Origin: a virus
DNA: 64,000 nt
Virus record (IMG/VR): IMGVR_UViG_3300032213_002237
Span: 1-64,000 of that record
Reading direction: 5' to 3' (one strand)
The notes below the pieces were generated by a model. The model had not been told where the DNA came from. It searched no databases and saw nothing but the letters and a program-made list of their open reading frames with translations. Position numbers and translations under genes: made by a program. Below, piece after piece: positions 56,978-63,888 of this stretch (position 1 is its first letter; each line of letters starts with the position of its first letter).

Positions 56978-57394
56978 TTAACGTCTTCTAATGTGTCTTC
57001 TGATACTCTCAGCCATTGGATTCATTGGTTCTTCATCTTCCATATCCATATTATCCACTTCAACTTCAGAATCCATTTCTTCACCTGAATCCATTTTATT
57101 ACTTTCGTAATCTTGGATAATAGACTTAAGTTCCATTGCTTCTTTTTGTTTCCCTTTAGTATTTCTTAATTCACTATAAAGTTCTTTAAGATAATCCCAT
57201 CCAGCAATACCTAAAAGTCCAATAGTTGTTCCAACCATTGTTACGATAGCACTACCAGTCTCCATAGCTTCGGGATTAAAGAAGTTTTCAACTTCCTCAC
57301 TAACTCTGTTTCTTTTATTTCTCTTTGTTTCTTTAACTACTGTTTTAATTAAGTTAGTTAATTCTGATTCTGATAATCTTACAACTTTTTTCAT
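56978..57394 (-). CDS. Leader-bearing membrane protein, 138 aa
   Basis: Leader MKKVVRLSESELTNLIKTVV-KE|TK (cut expected after Glu22). A hydrophobic segment AIVTMVGTTIGLLGIAGWDYL lies at about 49-69, then charged helices with Met/Glu/Asp and a final RRHIRRR. A single-span membrane protein that could enter the head with DNA and insert on injection (inference). TATTTAT at 57442-57448, 47 bases upstream. Confidence 0.65.
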   Translation of the reverse strand: MKKVVRLSESELTNLIKTVVKETKRNKRNRVSEEVENFFNPEAMETGSAIVTMVGTTIGLLGIAGWDYLKELYSELRNTKGKQKEAMELKSIIQDYESNKMDSGEEMDSEVEVDNMDMEDEEPMNPMAESIRRHIRRR

Positions 57395-57505
57395 TTTTTT
57401 ATATTTTTTTTTATTTTAAGTATTAATCACATTAATATGTTATAAATATTCAGAAATTTTGATTTATCACTTTGAAAATACATTTTTTTCATTTATTATT
57501 GAAAT

Positions 57506-57931
57506 ATGACAAAAATTAAAAACGGTGATAATGTATCTGTTCATTATACAGGTAAATTAGAAGATGGTTCAGTATTCGACACATCTTTAGCTGAGGGTAG
57601 AGAACCTCTTACAGTAACATTAGGTCAAGGACAATTAATTCCTGGTTTTGAAAACGGATTAATTGATATGACCGCTGGTGAAATGAAAACAATTGAAATT
57701 GAACCAGAAAATGCTTACGGAGAAATTCAACCTCAAATGATGAGTGAAATACCACTATCTCAAGTCCCTGAAGGTGTTAAAGCCGGGGATATGTTACAAG
57801 GACAAAACCAATTTGGTCCTGTAAACGTTGTAGTTACAGAAGTTAAAGAAAGCACTGTTGTGTTGGACATGAACCACCCACTAGCAGGTAAGAAACTTAT
57901 CTTTGATTTAGAAGTTGTATCTGTAAACTAA
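57506..57931 (+). CDS. FKBP-type peptidyl-prolyl isomerase (SlyD-like)
   Basis: 141-residue cis-trans prolyl isomerase and chaperone. GDNVSVHYTGKLEDGSVFDTSL (8-29) is the FKBP start, GQGQLIPGFENGLIDMTAGE (about 46-65) the active-site region, ENAYGEIQP the next strand. The insert-in-flap domain (about 70-125) marks it as SlyD-like, and the metal-binding His tail of E. coli SlyD is absent. Phage-coded FKBPs are uncommon; it may help fold virion or host proteins late in infection. No clear promoter; short A/T-rich upstream region. Confidence 0.93.
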   Translation: MTKIKNGDNVSVHYTGKLEDGSVFDTSLAEGREPLTVTLGQGQLIPGFENGLIDMTAGEMKTIEIEPENAYGEIQPQMMSEIPLSQVPEGVKAGDMLQGQNQFGPVNVVVTEVKESTVVLDMNHPLAGKKLIFDLEVVSVN

Positions 57932-57951
57932 TACAATTTCATTTATTTTAA

Positions 57952-57984
57952 AAATTTCCCACTTTTTGTGGGATTTTTTTTTAA
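57952..57984 (+). terminator. Intrinsic terminator
   Basis: ATTTCCCAC tttt GTGGGATTTTTTTTT after the FKBP gene. Confidence 0.9.
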
Positions 57985-57991
57985 AATAAAT

Positions 57992-58021
57992 TTGTATAAT
58001 CAAAAAACATGTGTATATTTG
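57992..58021 (+). promoter_or_regulatory. Host-type promoter
   Basis: TTG 57992-57994, 19 bases, TATATTTG 58014-58021; about 42 bases to the ATG at 58064. Confidence 0.8.
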
Positions 58022-58063
58022 TAGAAGATAATCAAACAATAACCCTTTAATACTTACAAGAAA

Positions 58064-58249
58064 ATGAAAAATGTAAAAAATGTCCTTTTGGTTTTAGTGG
58101 TTTTAGCAGCACTATCTTTCGTATCCGCAAGATACTTCGCAAATAACATGGATACCTCTTGTTTTTTATTTCAAAGAATCAGTAATTACATTTTATACTT
58201 TGGAATTTTACCAATCATGACTTTTATCCTTATCAAAGATAAAAAGTAA
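58064..58249 (+). CDS. Small two-helix membrane protein
   Basis: 61 residues: helix VLLVLVVLAALSFVSARYF (about 7-25) and helix ISNYILYFGILPIMTFILI (about 39-57), a Cys in between (DTSCFLF) and a Lys-rich end. It has its own host-type promoter and terminator, so it is a stand-alone unit, perhaps a membrane-acting early protein. Unrecognised. Confidence 0.6.
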   Translation: MKNVKNVLLVLVVLAALSFVSARYFANNMDTSCFLFQRISNYILYFGILPIMTFILIKDKK

Positions 58250-58266
58250 TACCACATTACATAATA

Positions 58267-58299
58267 AAAAAAAGGTAACTATAGTTACCTTTTTTTTTA
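58267..58299 (+). terminator. Intrinsic terminator
   Basis: AAAAAGGTAACTATAGTTACCTTTTT: a perfect palindrome with a T-run, about 20 bases after the 61-aa gene. Confidence 0.85.
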
Positions 58300-58347
58300 A
58301 AATTTCATATATTAATTAATAAAAATTAACCTTACATTTAAATTTTA

Positions 58348-58836
58348 TTAGTTTTGAATTTCATCAGTTTTATACCTTTCATCGTCGTTATATTTCATTA
58401 AAATACTTGAAAAATATTTTAAATAATCTACGTTACCATCAAAATTTGCATAACTAGGTATTCCACCGTCAAATCTATAGTCATCAGGTTTTCTAAAATC
58501 TGTCTGAATATAATCAATAATTAATGGATATTTATTTCCATCCGCATAACCATTTTGAATTGCCCAAAGAGCTGCGTTATACGCATCTTGAGAAGTAATT
58601 TTACTAATAGCCGTTTTTACTTTTTCTTCATTAGTAAGAGGACCTTCTATAGCATCTCTTAACTCATATGCGGTACCTTTACCAAAATCTAAAAATGCCG
58701 TATTTACAGGTACTGCTTTACCCTTAATTGTTGCAAATGCTTGGTATTCTTCAAATAATTTACCTTTCAAAGATGGATTTGAGTGCATTCCCAAAATTCT
58801 TTGTTTTTCTGATTCGGTTATAACTAATCTTTTCAT
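58348..58836 (-). CDS. Leader-bearing hypothetical protein, 162 aa
   Basis: Leader of the second type: MKRLVITESEKQRILGMHSN...KLFE|E (Glu29), sharing SEKQRILxMH with the gene at 49790. The body (about 35-162) is mixed alpha/beta with no recognised motif (SQDAYNAALWAIQNGYADGNKYPLIIDYIQ). TATTTAT at 58861-58867, 24 bases upstream. Confidence 0.65.
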   Translation of the reverse strand: MKRLVITESEKQRILGMHSNPSLKGKLFEEYQAFATIKGKAVPVNTAFLDFGKGTAYELRDAIEGPLTNEEKVKTAISKITSQDAYNAALWAIQNGYADGNKYPLIIDYIQTDFRKPDDYRFDGGIPSYANFDGNVDYLKYFSSILMKYNDDERYKTDEIQN

Positions 58837-58860
58837 AATTTTAATTTTAATTTTATTACT

Positions 58861-58867
58861 ATAAATA
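58861..58867 (-). promoter_or_regulatory. TATTTAT late-type element
   Basis: Sense-strand TATATTTATA before the 162-aa leader-bearing gene, in the divergent region shared with the next plus gene. Confidence 0.5.
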
Positions 58868-58891
58868 TATCAAACAATGAAAAAAAATAAC

Positions 58892-58899
58892 TATTTTTG
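58892..58899 (+). promoter_or_regulatory. Host-type -7 element, near-leaderless
   Basis: TATTTTTG fits TAnnTTTG; ATG at 58905 is 5 bases later. No TTG at -33. Confidence 0.5.
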
Positions 58900-58904
58900 T
58901 TTTT

Positions 58905-59438
58905 ATGAATATCTTCTTTTTAGATTGGGACACAAAAAAATGTGCAGAATACCATTGTGATAAACACGTGGTTAAGATGATTCTTGAAACTGCTCAGCTA
59001 TTATGTGGTGCCCACCATGTGACCCACCAAGCACCCACCAAGTACCGCCCAAGTACCGCCCAAGTACCGTACAAGTTATCACACAAAAATCACCCCTGTT
59101 CAATATGGGTTAGAGAGTCATCATCAAACTATCTTTATCTTTGTGACTTAGGACTTGAGTTATGTAAAGAATACACTTATAGATACGGAAAACGTCATAA
59201 ATCACAGGATGTAATTGAATGGTGTTTAACAAATAAATTAAACATTCATGACAAAGGTTTTACTGAACCGCCAAAAGCAATGCCTGATGAATACAAAGTA
59301 ACAGACGTTATAGAATCATACAGAAACTATTATAACGGAGCTAAGAAAGATTTTGCTAAATGGAAAAATAGAGATATCCCTGAATGGTTTAACCATTCAT
59401 CAACTGTTGCATCTGAGCAACAAGTTGACCTTGTTTAG
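58905..59438 (+). CDS. Conserved phage protein of the DKHVVKMILETAQLL family
   Basis: 177 residues matching a family frequent in T4-like and cyanophages: MNIFFLDWDTKKCAEYHCDKHVVKMILETAQLLCGAHHV, then SHKNHPCSIWVRESSSNYLYLCDLGLELCKEYTYRYGKRH and PDKGFTxPPxAMPDEYK-like region. Similar proteins are sometimes labelled pyrimidine-dimer glycosylase-like; I cannot confirm that here. Between residues 44 and 62 the DNA is a direct repeat of AAGTACCGCCC, coding KYRPSTAQVPYK, replacing the usual loop. The C-terminal 17 codons overlap a convergent gene. Confidence 0.75.
   Translation: MNIFFLDWDTKKCAEYHCDKHVVKMILETAQLLCGAHHVTHQAPTKYRPSTAQVPYKLSHKNHPCSIWVRESSSNYLYLCDLGLELCKEYTYRYGKRHKSQDVIEWCLTNKLNIHDKGFTEPPKAMPDEYKVTDVIESYRNYYNGAKKDFAKWKNRDIPEWFNHSSTVASEQQVDLV
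59037..59073 (+). repeat. 11-bp direct repeat in coding sequence
   Basis: CAAGTACCGCC three times in tandem, the last imperfect, within an unusually GC-rich stretch of an AT-rich genome. Confidence 0.85.
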
Positions 59439-59577
59439 ACTGTAATACACGAATTCTACCCATCTGTTCATCATTCATCTCAAAATGTTCTGCTTTAATC
59501 TCGTTAATTTGATTATCTAAACGGGTATGTTGTAATAATAGATTACTATACAATTGTGATTTTTGTTCTTGTGTCAT
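59389..59577 (-). CDS. Small coiled-coil protein, 62 aa
   Basis: Gln/Leu-rich helix (MTQEQKSQLYSNLLLQHTRL...) with a clear heptad pattern, so a short coiled coil. It overlaps the convergent gene by 50 bases, longer than any other overlap here, so it is less certain. Confidence 0.5.
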   Translation of the reverse strand: MTQEQKSQLYSNLLLQHTRLDNQINEIKAEHFEMNDEQMGRIRVLQSKQGQLVAQMQQLMNG

Positions 59578-59606
59578 AAAATAAAAATAAAAATAAATTT
59601 AAAAAA

Positions 59607-59635
59607 ATAAACCCCTTTTTACAAGGGGTTTTAAA
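59607..59635 (-). terminator. Intrinsic terminator
   Basis: AAACCCC tttttac AAGGGGTTTT hairpin after the 32-aa gene on the minus strand. Confidence 0.8.
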
Positions 59636-59640
59636 GTTTA

Positions 59641-59739
59641 TTAACTTCCACAATAATCATCACATTCGTCTAACAATTCTCCATCATCATAAATTTCTTG
59701 GTTGTAATAGTCTTCGTCAGGGAAATTGTTTAGCATCAT
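59641..59739 (-). CDS. Tiny acidic protein, 32 aa
   Basis: MMLNNFPDEDYYNQEIYDDG... ending CDDYCGS, 32 residues, strongly acidic with two Cys. It is flanked by a sense TATATTTG (plus 59760-59767) and a terminator, so it is a complete small transcription unit. Possibly an inhibitor-type peptide; unknown. Confidence 0.5.
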   Translation of the reverse strand: MMLNNFPDEDYYNQEIYDDGELLDECDDYCGS

Positions 59740-59759
59740 ATTGTTTTTATTTTAGATTA

Positions 59760-59767
59760 CAAATATA
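59760..59767 (-). promoter_or_regulatory. Host-type -7 element
   Basis: TATATTTG on the minus strand, about 20 bases before the 32-aa gene. Confidence 0.5.
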
Positions 59768-59793
59768 GTGAAAAAATTTAATTATTAGGTTTT

Positions 59794-60141
59794 TTACCAA
59801 TCAATTCCAGGACCAAATTTCCTTTCATCAATAATATCGTTTATATATAATTCAATATTGGGCAACAAATCTTCTATTCTATATTGAATTTCCGCCCTGA
59901 TATTATCAAAATCATCTCTTAACTGAGTTCTGTAAATATTAATGAGAACTTTTATCTTACCTGACATTACAACATCAACAACCTCAATCTTATCAACAGA
60001 TTCAACCTCATGTAATTCATCCATCTCACCCATTCCCCATTCCTCAGATTCTTCTCTTAAACTATCTAATTTAGAATTAATCAATCCCTGAATTAAATTT
60101 TTTGTCTTTTCTAATTGTTTTTGGTCTATGATGTACTTCAT
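59794..60141 (-). CDS. Hypothetical protein, 115 aa
   Basis: Begins MKYIIDQKQLEKTKNLIQGL, a leader-like helix without a clear [LI]xE end. The rest has a ferredoxin-like alternation (VDKIEVVDVVMSGKIKVLINIYRTQLRDDFDNIRAEIQYRIEDLLP). Unrecognised; last of a four-gene minus-strand run (61373-59794). Confidence 0.55.
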   Translation of the reverse strand: MKYIIDQKQLEKTKNLIQGLINSKLDSLREESEEWGMGEMDELHEVESVDKIEVVDVVMSGKIKVLINIYRTQLRDDFDNIRAEIQYRIEDLLPNIELYINDIIDERKFGPGIDW

Positions 60142-60155
60142 ATATTATATATACC

Positions 60156-60860
60156 TTACGCAACGATAATGTTCACATCAACATATTGCCAGTCTCTGTT
60201 TATCATTGTTCTATATTGACCCAAATTTTCTATAATACAATCCCATACAGGGTTTTCAAACAATTCGTCATTATCATACTTTATATCATAAACCAAGTGA
60301 ACCATTTCATCATAGTTTTTCATAAAATGATGAACCTTTCTAACAAGGTCATCAACAAATATTTTTTCAATTTCAAAAGTGATGTCTATTCTAAAAGATT
60401 CACTACTTTCCCAATACATTTCAAAGTCATTATTAACAATATATTTTCCATATATTGTATATATTATGCTGTTATTATCTCTGTATTTTATCTCAACGGT
60501 ATCGGTATTTAAACATTTTCTTAATTTTTTTTCATTTTCTTCAGGAATATAAAACTCTCCTTTATTGAAATCATTTAATACTATAAGTGATGGACGTTGA
60601 TATGATTTAATTGATACATTGGCAAAATTTCCAACAGTATCTAATTCATCATCAAGTAAAGAGCTGAGTGCATTGTATGAAAACGGAATGTTATTTGGAT
60701 TTTTTATCTTTAAGATTGGAACCTTAACTAGTTCATTATCCAAATAAATACCAGTATATTTGTCATCATGATAAATTATTAATCCGTGAATCTCTTTTGA
60801 CTTAAAATAGACGGACATTACTTTAGAAAACGCCTTGTATTTGGAAGGTAAAACACTCAT
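60156..60860 (-). CDS. Hypothetical protein, 234 aa
   Basis: Unrecognised, Asp/Asn/Tyr-rich soluble protein with mixed alpha/beta pattern. Three bases downstream of the next gene's stop. Shares the style of the 359-aa (32322) and 232-aa (52858) proteins. Confidence 0.55.
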   Translation of the reverse strand: MSVLPSKYKAFSKVMSVYFKSKEIHGLIIYHDDKYTGIYLDNELVKVPILKIKNPNNIPFSYNALSSLLDDELDTVGNFANVSIKSYQRPSLIVLNDFNKGEFYIPEENEKKLRKCLNTDTVEIKYRDNNSIIYTIYGKYIVNNDFEMYWESSESFRIDITFEIEKIFVDDLVRKVHHFMKNYDEMVHLVYDIKYDNDELFENPVWDCIIENLGQYRTMINRDWQYVDVNIIVA

Positions 60861-60863
60861 GTA

Positions 60864-61373
60864 TTATATTTCGTATTCGTCAGGGATTATTTCTTCAACG
60901 TCTTCTTCTGTTGTATTAATCACTCGTTTCATATCTCTCCAATCAATACCATTGATTGATAGAATATGTACCATTGTCATACCTGAATTAAGTTTTTTAT
61001 CGTTAAGTAATGCCCATTCATCCGCAGTATCATCCTCATACATTTTTAAATAATTATATAAGATTGCAATATCAACTTCATCAGTAACTTCAGGTATTAT
61101 CACATCAACATAAACGTCATACATTTCTCCAAAGTAGTCATCTGCCACTTCAACAGCTTTTATTTGAACAGGAAGTCGGTATCTTTTGGACAAATCGTCA
61201 AGATAGAACTCAATATTACCTCCTAACTTTGAATCAACCAATGCTTTTAGATATGGATATTTGGAAACTTTTTGAATGAATTGTTCTAACCCACCAAAAA
61301 ACTTGGCAATATCCAAAACTGAGCCTCCTTTATCAATTAAACCAATTACTTTTTGTGAAAAATTATCAGACAT
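60864..61373 (-). CDS. Hypothetical protein, 169 aa
   Basis: Start set at ATG 61373 (MSDNFSQKVIGLIDKGGSVL), 5 bases after TATTTAT at 61379-61385; a longer frame begins at 61391 inside the element. Acidic, with a repeat-like SYFGEMYDVYVDVIIPEVTDEVD region similar in tone to the gene at 59794 (both have VDVVM/VDVII strands). Unrecognised. Confidence 0.55.
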   Translation of the reverse strand: MSDNFSQKVIGLIDKGGSVLDIAKFFGGLEQFIQKVSKYPYLKALVDSKLGGNIEFYLDDLSKRYRLPVQIKAVEVADDYFGEMYDVYVDVIIPEVTDEVDIAILYNYLKMYEDDTADEWALLNDKKLNSGMTMVHILSINGIDWRDMKRVINTTEEDVEEIIPDEYEI

Positions 61374-61378
61374 ATAAG

Positions 61379-61385
61379 ATAAATA
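61379..61385 (-). promoter_or_regulatory. TATTTAT late-type element
   Basis: Sense-strand TGTATTTATC, 5 bases before the ATG at 61373. Confidence 0.5.
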
Positions 61386-61397
61386 CATCATAAAACA

Positions 61398-61427
61398 AAA
61401 AACCCCACTCAGATGAATGGGGGTTTA
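61398..61427 (-). terminator. Intrinsic terminator
   Basis: Stem of AAACCCC(C) and GGGGTTT arms with loop CTCAGATGAAT region; T-run on the minus strand, after the 168-aa gene. Confidence 0.8.
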
Positions 61428-61431
61428 AAAA

Positions 61432-61938
61432 TTACTCCTCTTCCTCGTCAAGATATCTACCAAGATTAACAGGTTGCACAAATGTCCCCTCAAGTTCGGA
61501 CATTTCTTTTTTATACTCCTCAACAGTCTCAACTGAATAGATGGGAGCAAATAATGGACGACGACTAAATGGAACGTTATCTCGGTTTTCCCATTCCTCC
61601 AATTCTTTTTCTATATTAGGAATTTGTCGTTTCAAATATGAATATTTGTACCACTTCTCGTAGTCCTCACGTGTAGGAAAGAATTTAACGTCACCGTAGT
61701 TATAAATATTCAAATCAGGGTTGTTTGTATAAACATTAAGAATACCATCATAACCATCATACTGATTACATAACTCTTGAAGAGTATATGGGTTTGTTAT
61801 ACCTTTTTCTTCCCAACTTCTTCCATAGGAATTAATTTTACAGATATAAAAATATCCGTCTTCAAAAGAATAAATTTGACTGTTAATCTTGTCTTTCAAT
61901 TCAACAAGTTGTTTGATTGTATAATTAGATAAATCCAT
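61432..61938 (-). CDS. Hypothetical protein, 168 aa
   Basis: Starts MDLSNYTIKQLVELKDKINS; contains GRSWEEKGITNPYTLQELCNQYDGYDG and FFPTREDYEKWYKYSYLKRQ, reminiscent of small structural or DNA-associated phage proteins, but I recognise no family. Monocistronic, with its own terminator. Confidence 0.55.
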   Translation of the reverse strand: MDLSNYTIKQLVELKDKINSQIYSFEDGYFYICKINSYGRSWEEKGITNPYTLQELCNQYDGYDGILNVYTNNPDLNIYNYGDVKFFPTREDYEKWYKYSYLKRQIPNIEKELEEWENRDNVPFSRRPLFAPIYSVETVEEYKKEMSELEGTFVQPVNLGRYLDEEEE

Positions 61939-61959
61939 GGGACAAATATAAAATAAAAT

Positions 61960-62343
61960 TTACAATATTTCCAAATTAATTCCAAGTAATTCACATATGT
62001 TCATAATATGTTTTACCTTAACCTCAGTTGAACTATATCCGCTAACATATAATTCTTCATTAATCTTATACATTTGTTTCATAGGTTTATTCACCTTAGA
62101 AATAAAAAAAGATGGGATACACTTTTCGAACATTTCATAAGGGTGAATCTTAGAAATATCAGAAATAAATGATACGTAATTCTTGGTTGTAATAGTTCTG
62201 TCATAATTCTTACCCAATACTTTAAATTTAAAAATGGTTTTAGAATTCTTTTTCTTTTTTGGAAACTTTTCGTCATATAGTTTATTAACTATATCAAAAA
62301 GTTCATCAGGACATGTTTCAATAAGTTGTTGTAATTTTTCCAT
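61960..62343 (-). CDS. Hypothetical protein, 127 aa
   Basis: 127-residue basic protein, helical N-terminus (MEKLQQLIETCPDELFDIVNKLYDE) then a compact alpha/beta part. Unrecognised. Confidence 0.5.
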   Translation of the reverse strand: MEKLQQLIETCPDELFDIVNKLYDEKFPKKKKNSKTIFKFKVLGKNYDRTITTKNYVSFISDISKIHPYEMFEKCIPSFFISKVNKPMKQMYKINEELYVSGYSSTEVKVKHIMNICELLGINLEIL

Positions 62344-62401
62344 AGTATTATATTTTTTATAATAATACTAATAATGATTTTACTAGTCAAATAATCTAGT
62401 A

Positions 62402-62437
62402 AAACAAAAACCCCATCAAAAATGAATGGGGTTTTAA
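62402..62437 (-). terminator. Intrinsic terminator
   Basis: AAAACCCCAT tca TTTTTG ATGGGGTTTT-type hairpin (ACCCCATC...GAATGGGGTTTT) after the gene at 62454. Confidence 0.8.
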
Positions 62438-62453
62438 ATTAATTATAATTTCT

Positions 62454-62843
62454 TCATTTAAGTTGTTTCATCGATAATGCCAAATAATATGAAGTACCTG
62501 GTGTTTTGAAACTACCTATACCATGAGGGAATGTAAAAGCGTCATTTTTGTAAGTATATATTGCACGGGGTTTTAATTGTGGGTATTCATAGTTGTCAGT
62601 TGAAATTAAATCATAACTGTTACCACCAACTGACTTTACCGACATGGCAACTCTAACAGGTTTACCGTCTTTGTTTTTAATTACGTTTTTATCTTTACCA
62701 AAAACTGTGAAAAAATAGTCTTTACCATCCTCAAAATTTATATCTTCTGGTTTCTTTTTTGAAGTATCTGTTGTTTCTTCATTAATAACTCTTTTAACTA
62801 TTCTAACCAAATCTGACTCGGTTAATCTCACTATTTTTTTCAT
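62454..62843 (-). CDS. Leader-bearing hypothetical protein, 129 aa
   Basis: Clearest leader: [24 protein letters not shown], cut expected after Glu22, differing from the gene at 63201 by only a few residues over 22 positions. The mature part (about 107 residues) is a beta-rich domain (FTVFGKDKNVIKNKDGKPVRVAMSVK) with no known motif. TATTTAT at 62861-62867. Confidence 0.7.
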   Translation of the reverse strand: MKKIVRLTESDLVRIVKRVINEETTDTSKKKPEDINFEDGKDYFFTVFGKDKNVIKNKDGKPVRVAMSVKSVGGNSYDLISTDNYEYPQLKPRAIYTYKNDAFTFPHGIGSFKTPGTSYYLALSMKQLK

Positions 62844-62860
62844 AATATATAATGTTTAAT

Positions 62861-62867
62861 ATAAATA
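62861..62867 (-). promoter_or_regulatory. TATTTAT late-type element
   Basis: Sense-strand TATATTTATA, 17 bases before the ATG at 62843. Confidence 0.5.
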
Positions 62868-62877
62868 TATGTGGGTT

Positions 62878-63189
62878 TTAAAACTCCATGTTAATTCTCT
62901 TAATTTCTATTCCAAACTTATCGGAATAATATTTTTCAATACCTTCACCAACCGAATTTCCAAATAAGATACGCATCTTTTCAAAAAAAGAATAATCAAT
63001 CCATAATGTCCCGTGATTATTTCTGTGAGCAATTCTTACAGGGTAACCATCACTATCAACGTCTTTCCTACTAAAAAAATGAATATACCCATCATCTTTG
63101 TCAATGTTCATTTCAACATCACCATAGGTAGCCTCCATGTACTTCTTAATAACCTCATTTAACTTACTCTCGGTAATAATATATTTCAT
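62878..63189 (-). CDS. Leader-like hypothetical protein, 103 aa
   Basis: MKYIITESKLNEVIKKYMEATYG: the leader pattern (ITESxLxxVIKKYM) is clear but the cleavage motif would be Y-M-E. The rest resembles the protein at 53553 (both have a folded domain with HKNNHG/DGNHQ-like loops). Unrecognised. Confidence 0.6.
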   Translation of the reverse strand: MKYIITESKLNEVIKKYMEATYGDVEMNIDKDDGYIHFFSRKDVDSDGYPVRIAHRNNHGTLWIDYSFFEKMRILFGNSVGEGIEKYYSDKFGIEIKRINMEF

Positions 63190-63200
63190 ATTATATATTT

Positions 63201-63818
63201 TTATTCAACTGGTGGCTCCGGTGTACTTGTCACATCGTTTAAATATTTAACATAGGGACGCCCAATGGGAGTGAAAACATTAACAGTGTCTTTAGTGAAT
63301 GGACGACCTTCAGTAGCCGAATAAAATTTAAAATCTGAAAATGGTAAAAAAGGGTAATTTAATAACTTATCACCAAATTTATTCTTTAATTCATCCACAG
63401 TAAGATTTGTTGCAATAGCTGTCAAAACTTCATTATCATTATTTATATGTTTACCAAATGTTTTAAATGATGACATTTTATTAAATAATTTTTCTAAAAC
63501 ACCCTCAACATAAATAGTATACCTATCTTGAGCCATAACGTAATCAGTTGGTACTGGTTTTGGTGTTGATGAAACCGTAGTTTGAGTTTTTCCAGGTATT
63601 TTTAATTTTTGACCAACACGAATTAAATTTACATTTTTAATATTATTTAAAGTTGCAATTTCTTTCCAATTAACACCCAAGGTTTTACCAATCTTACTTA
63701 AAGTATCACCCTTCTTAACTACATACTCCTGATTTGTTACCGCATTAGAATCTTCTGTAATAACTTTTTTAACTATTCTAACCAAATCAGATTCAGTTAA
63801 TCTTATAATCTTTTTCAT
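63201..63818 (-). CDS. Leader-bearing LysM protein, 205 aa
   Basis: Leader [24 protein letters not shown] (cut after Glu22). LysM domain at about 31-76 ([20 protein letters not shown]...[12 protein letters not shown]), which binds peptidoglycan. A Thr/Pro linker joins it to a C-terminal domain of about 110 residues with no recognised motif ([23 protein letters not shown]...). Fits a protein delivered to the cell wall or carried in the virion to help penetration. TATTTAT at 63825-63831, 6 bases before the ATG. Confidence 0.85.
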   Translation of the reverse strand: MKKIIRLTESDLVRIVKKVITEDSNAVTNQEYVVKKGDTLSKIGKTLGVNWKEIATLNNIKNVNLIRVGQKLKIPGKTQTTVSSTPKPVPTDYVMAQDRYTIYVEGVLEKLFNKMSSFKTFGKHINNDNEVLTAIATNLTVDELKNKFGDKLLNYPFLPFSDFKFYSATEGRPFTKDTVNVFTPIGRPYVKYLNDVTSTPEPPVE

Positions 63819-63824
63819 ATTACA

Positions 63825-63831
63825 ATAAATA
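63825..63831 (-). promoter_or_regulatory. TATTTAT late-type element
   Basis: Sense-strand TATATTTATT, 6 bases before the LysM gene. Confidence 0.5.
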
Positions 63832-63842
63832 TATGCAAAATA

Positions 63843-63868
63843 AAAAACCCCTCACATCGGAGGGGTTG
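63843..63868 (-). terminator. Intrinsic terminator
   Basis: AAACCCCTC acatcg GAGGGGTT hairpin; the T-run on the minus strand ends the partial gene at the right edge. Confidence 0.85.
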
Positions 63869-63888
63869 TGCTATAATATTAATATTTT

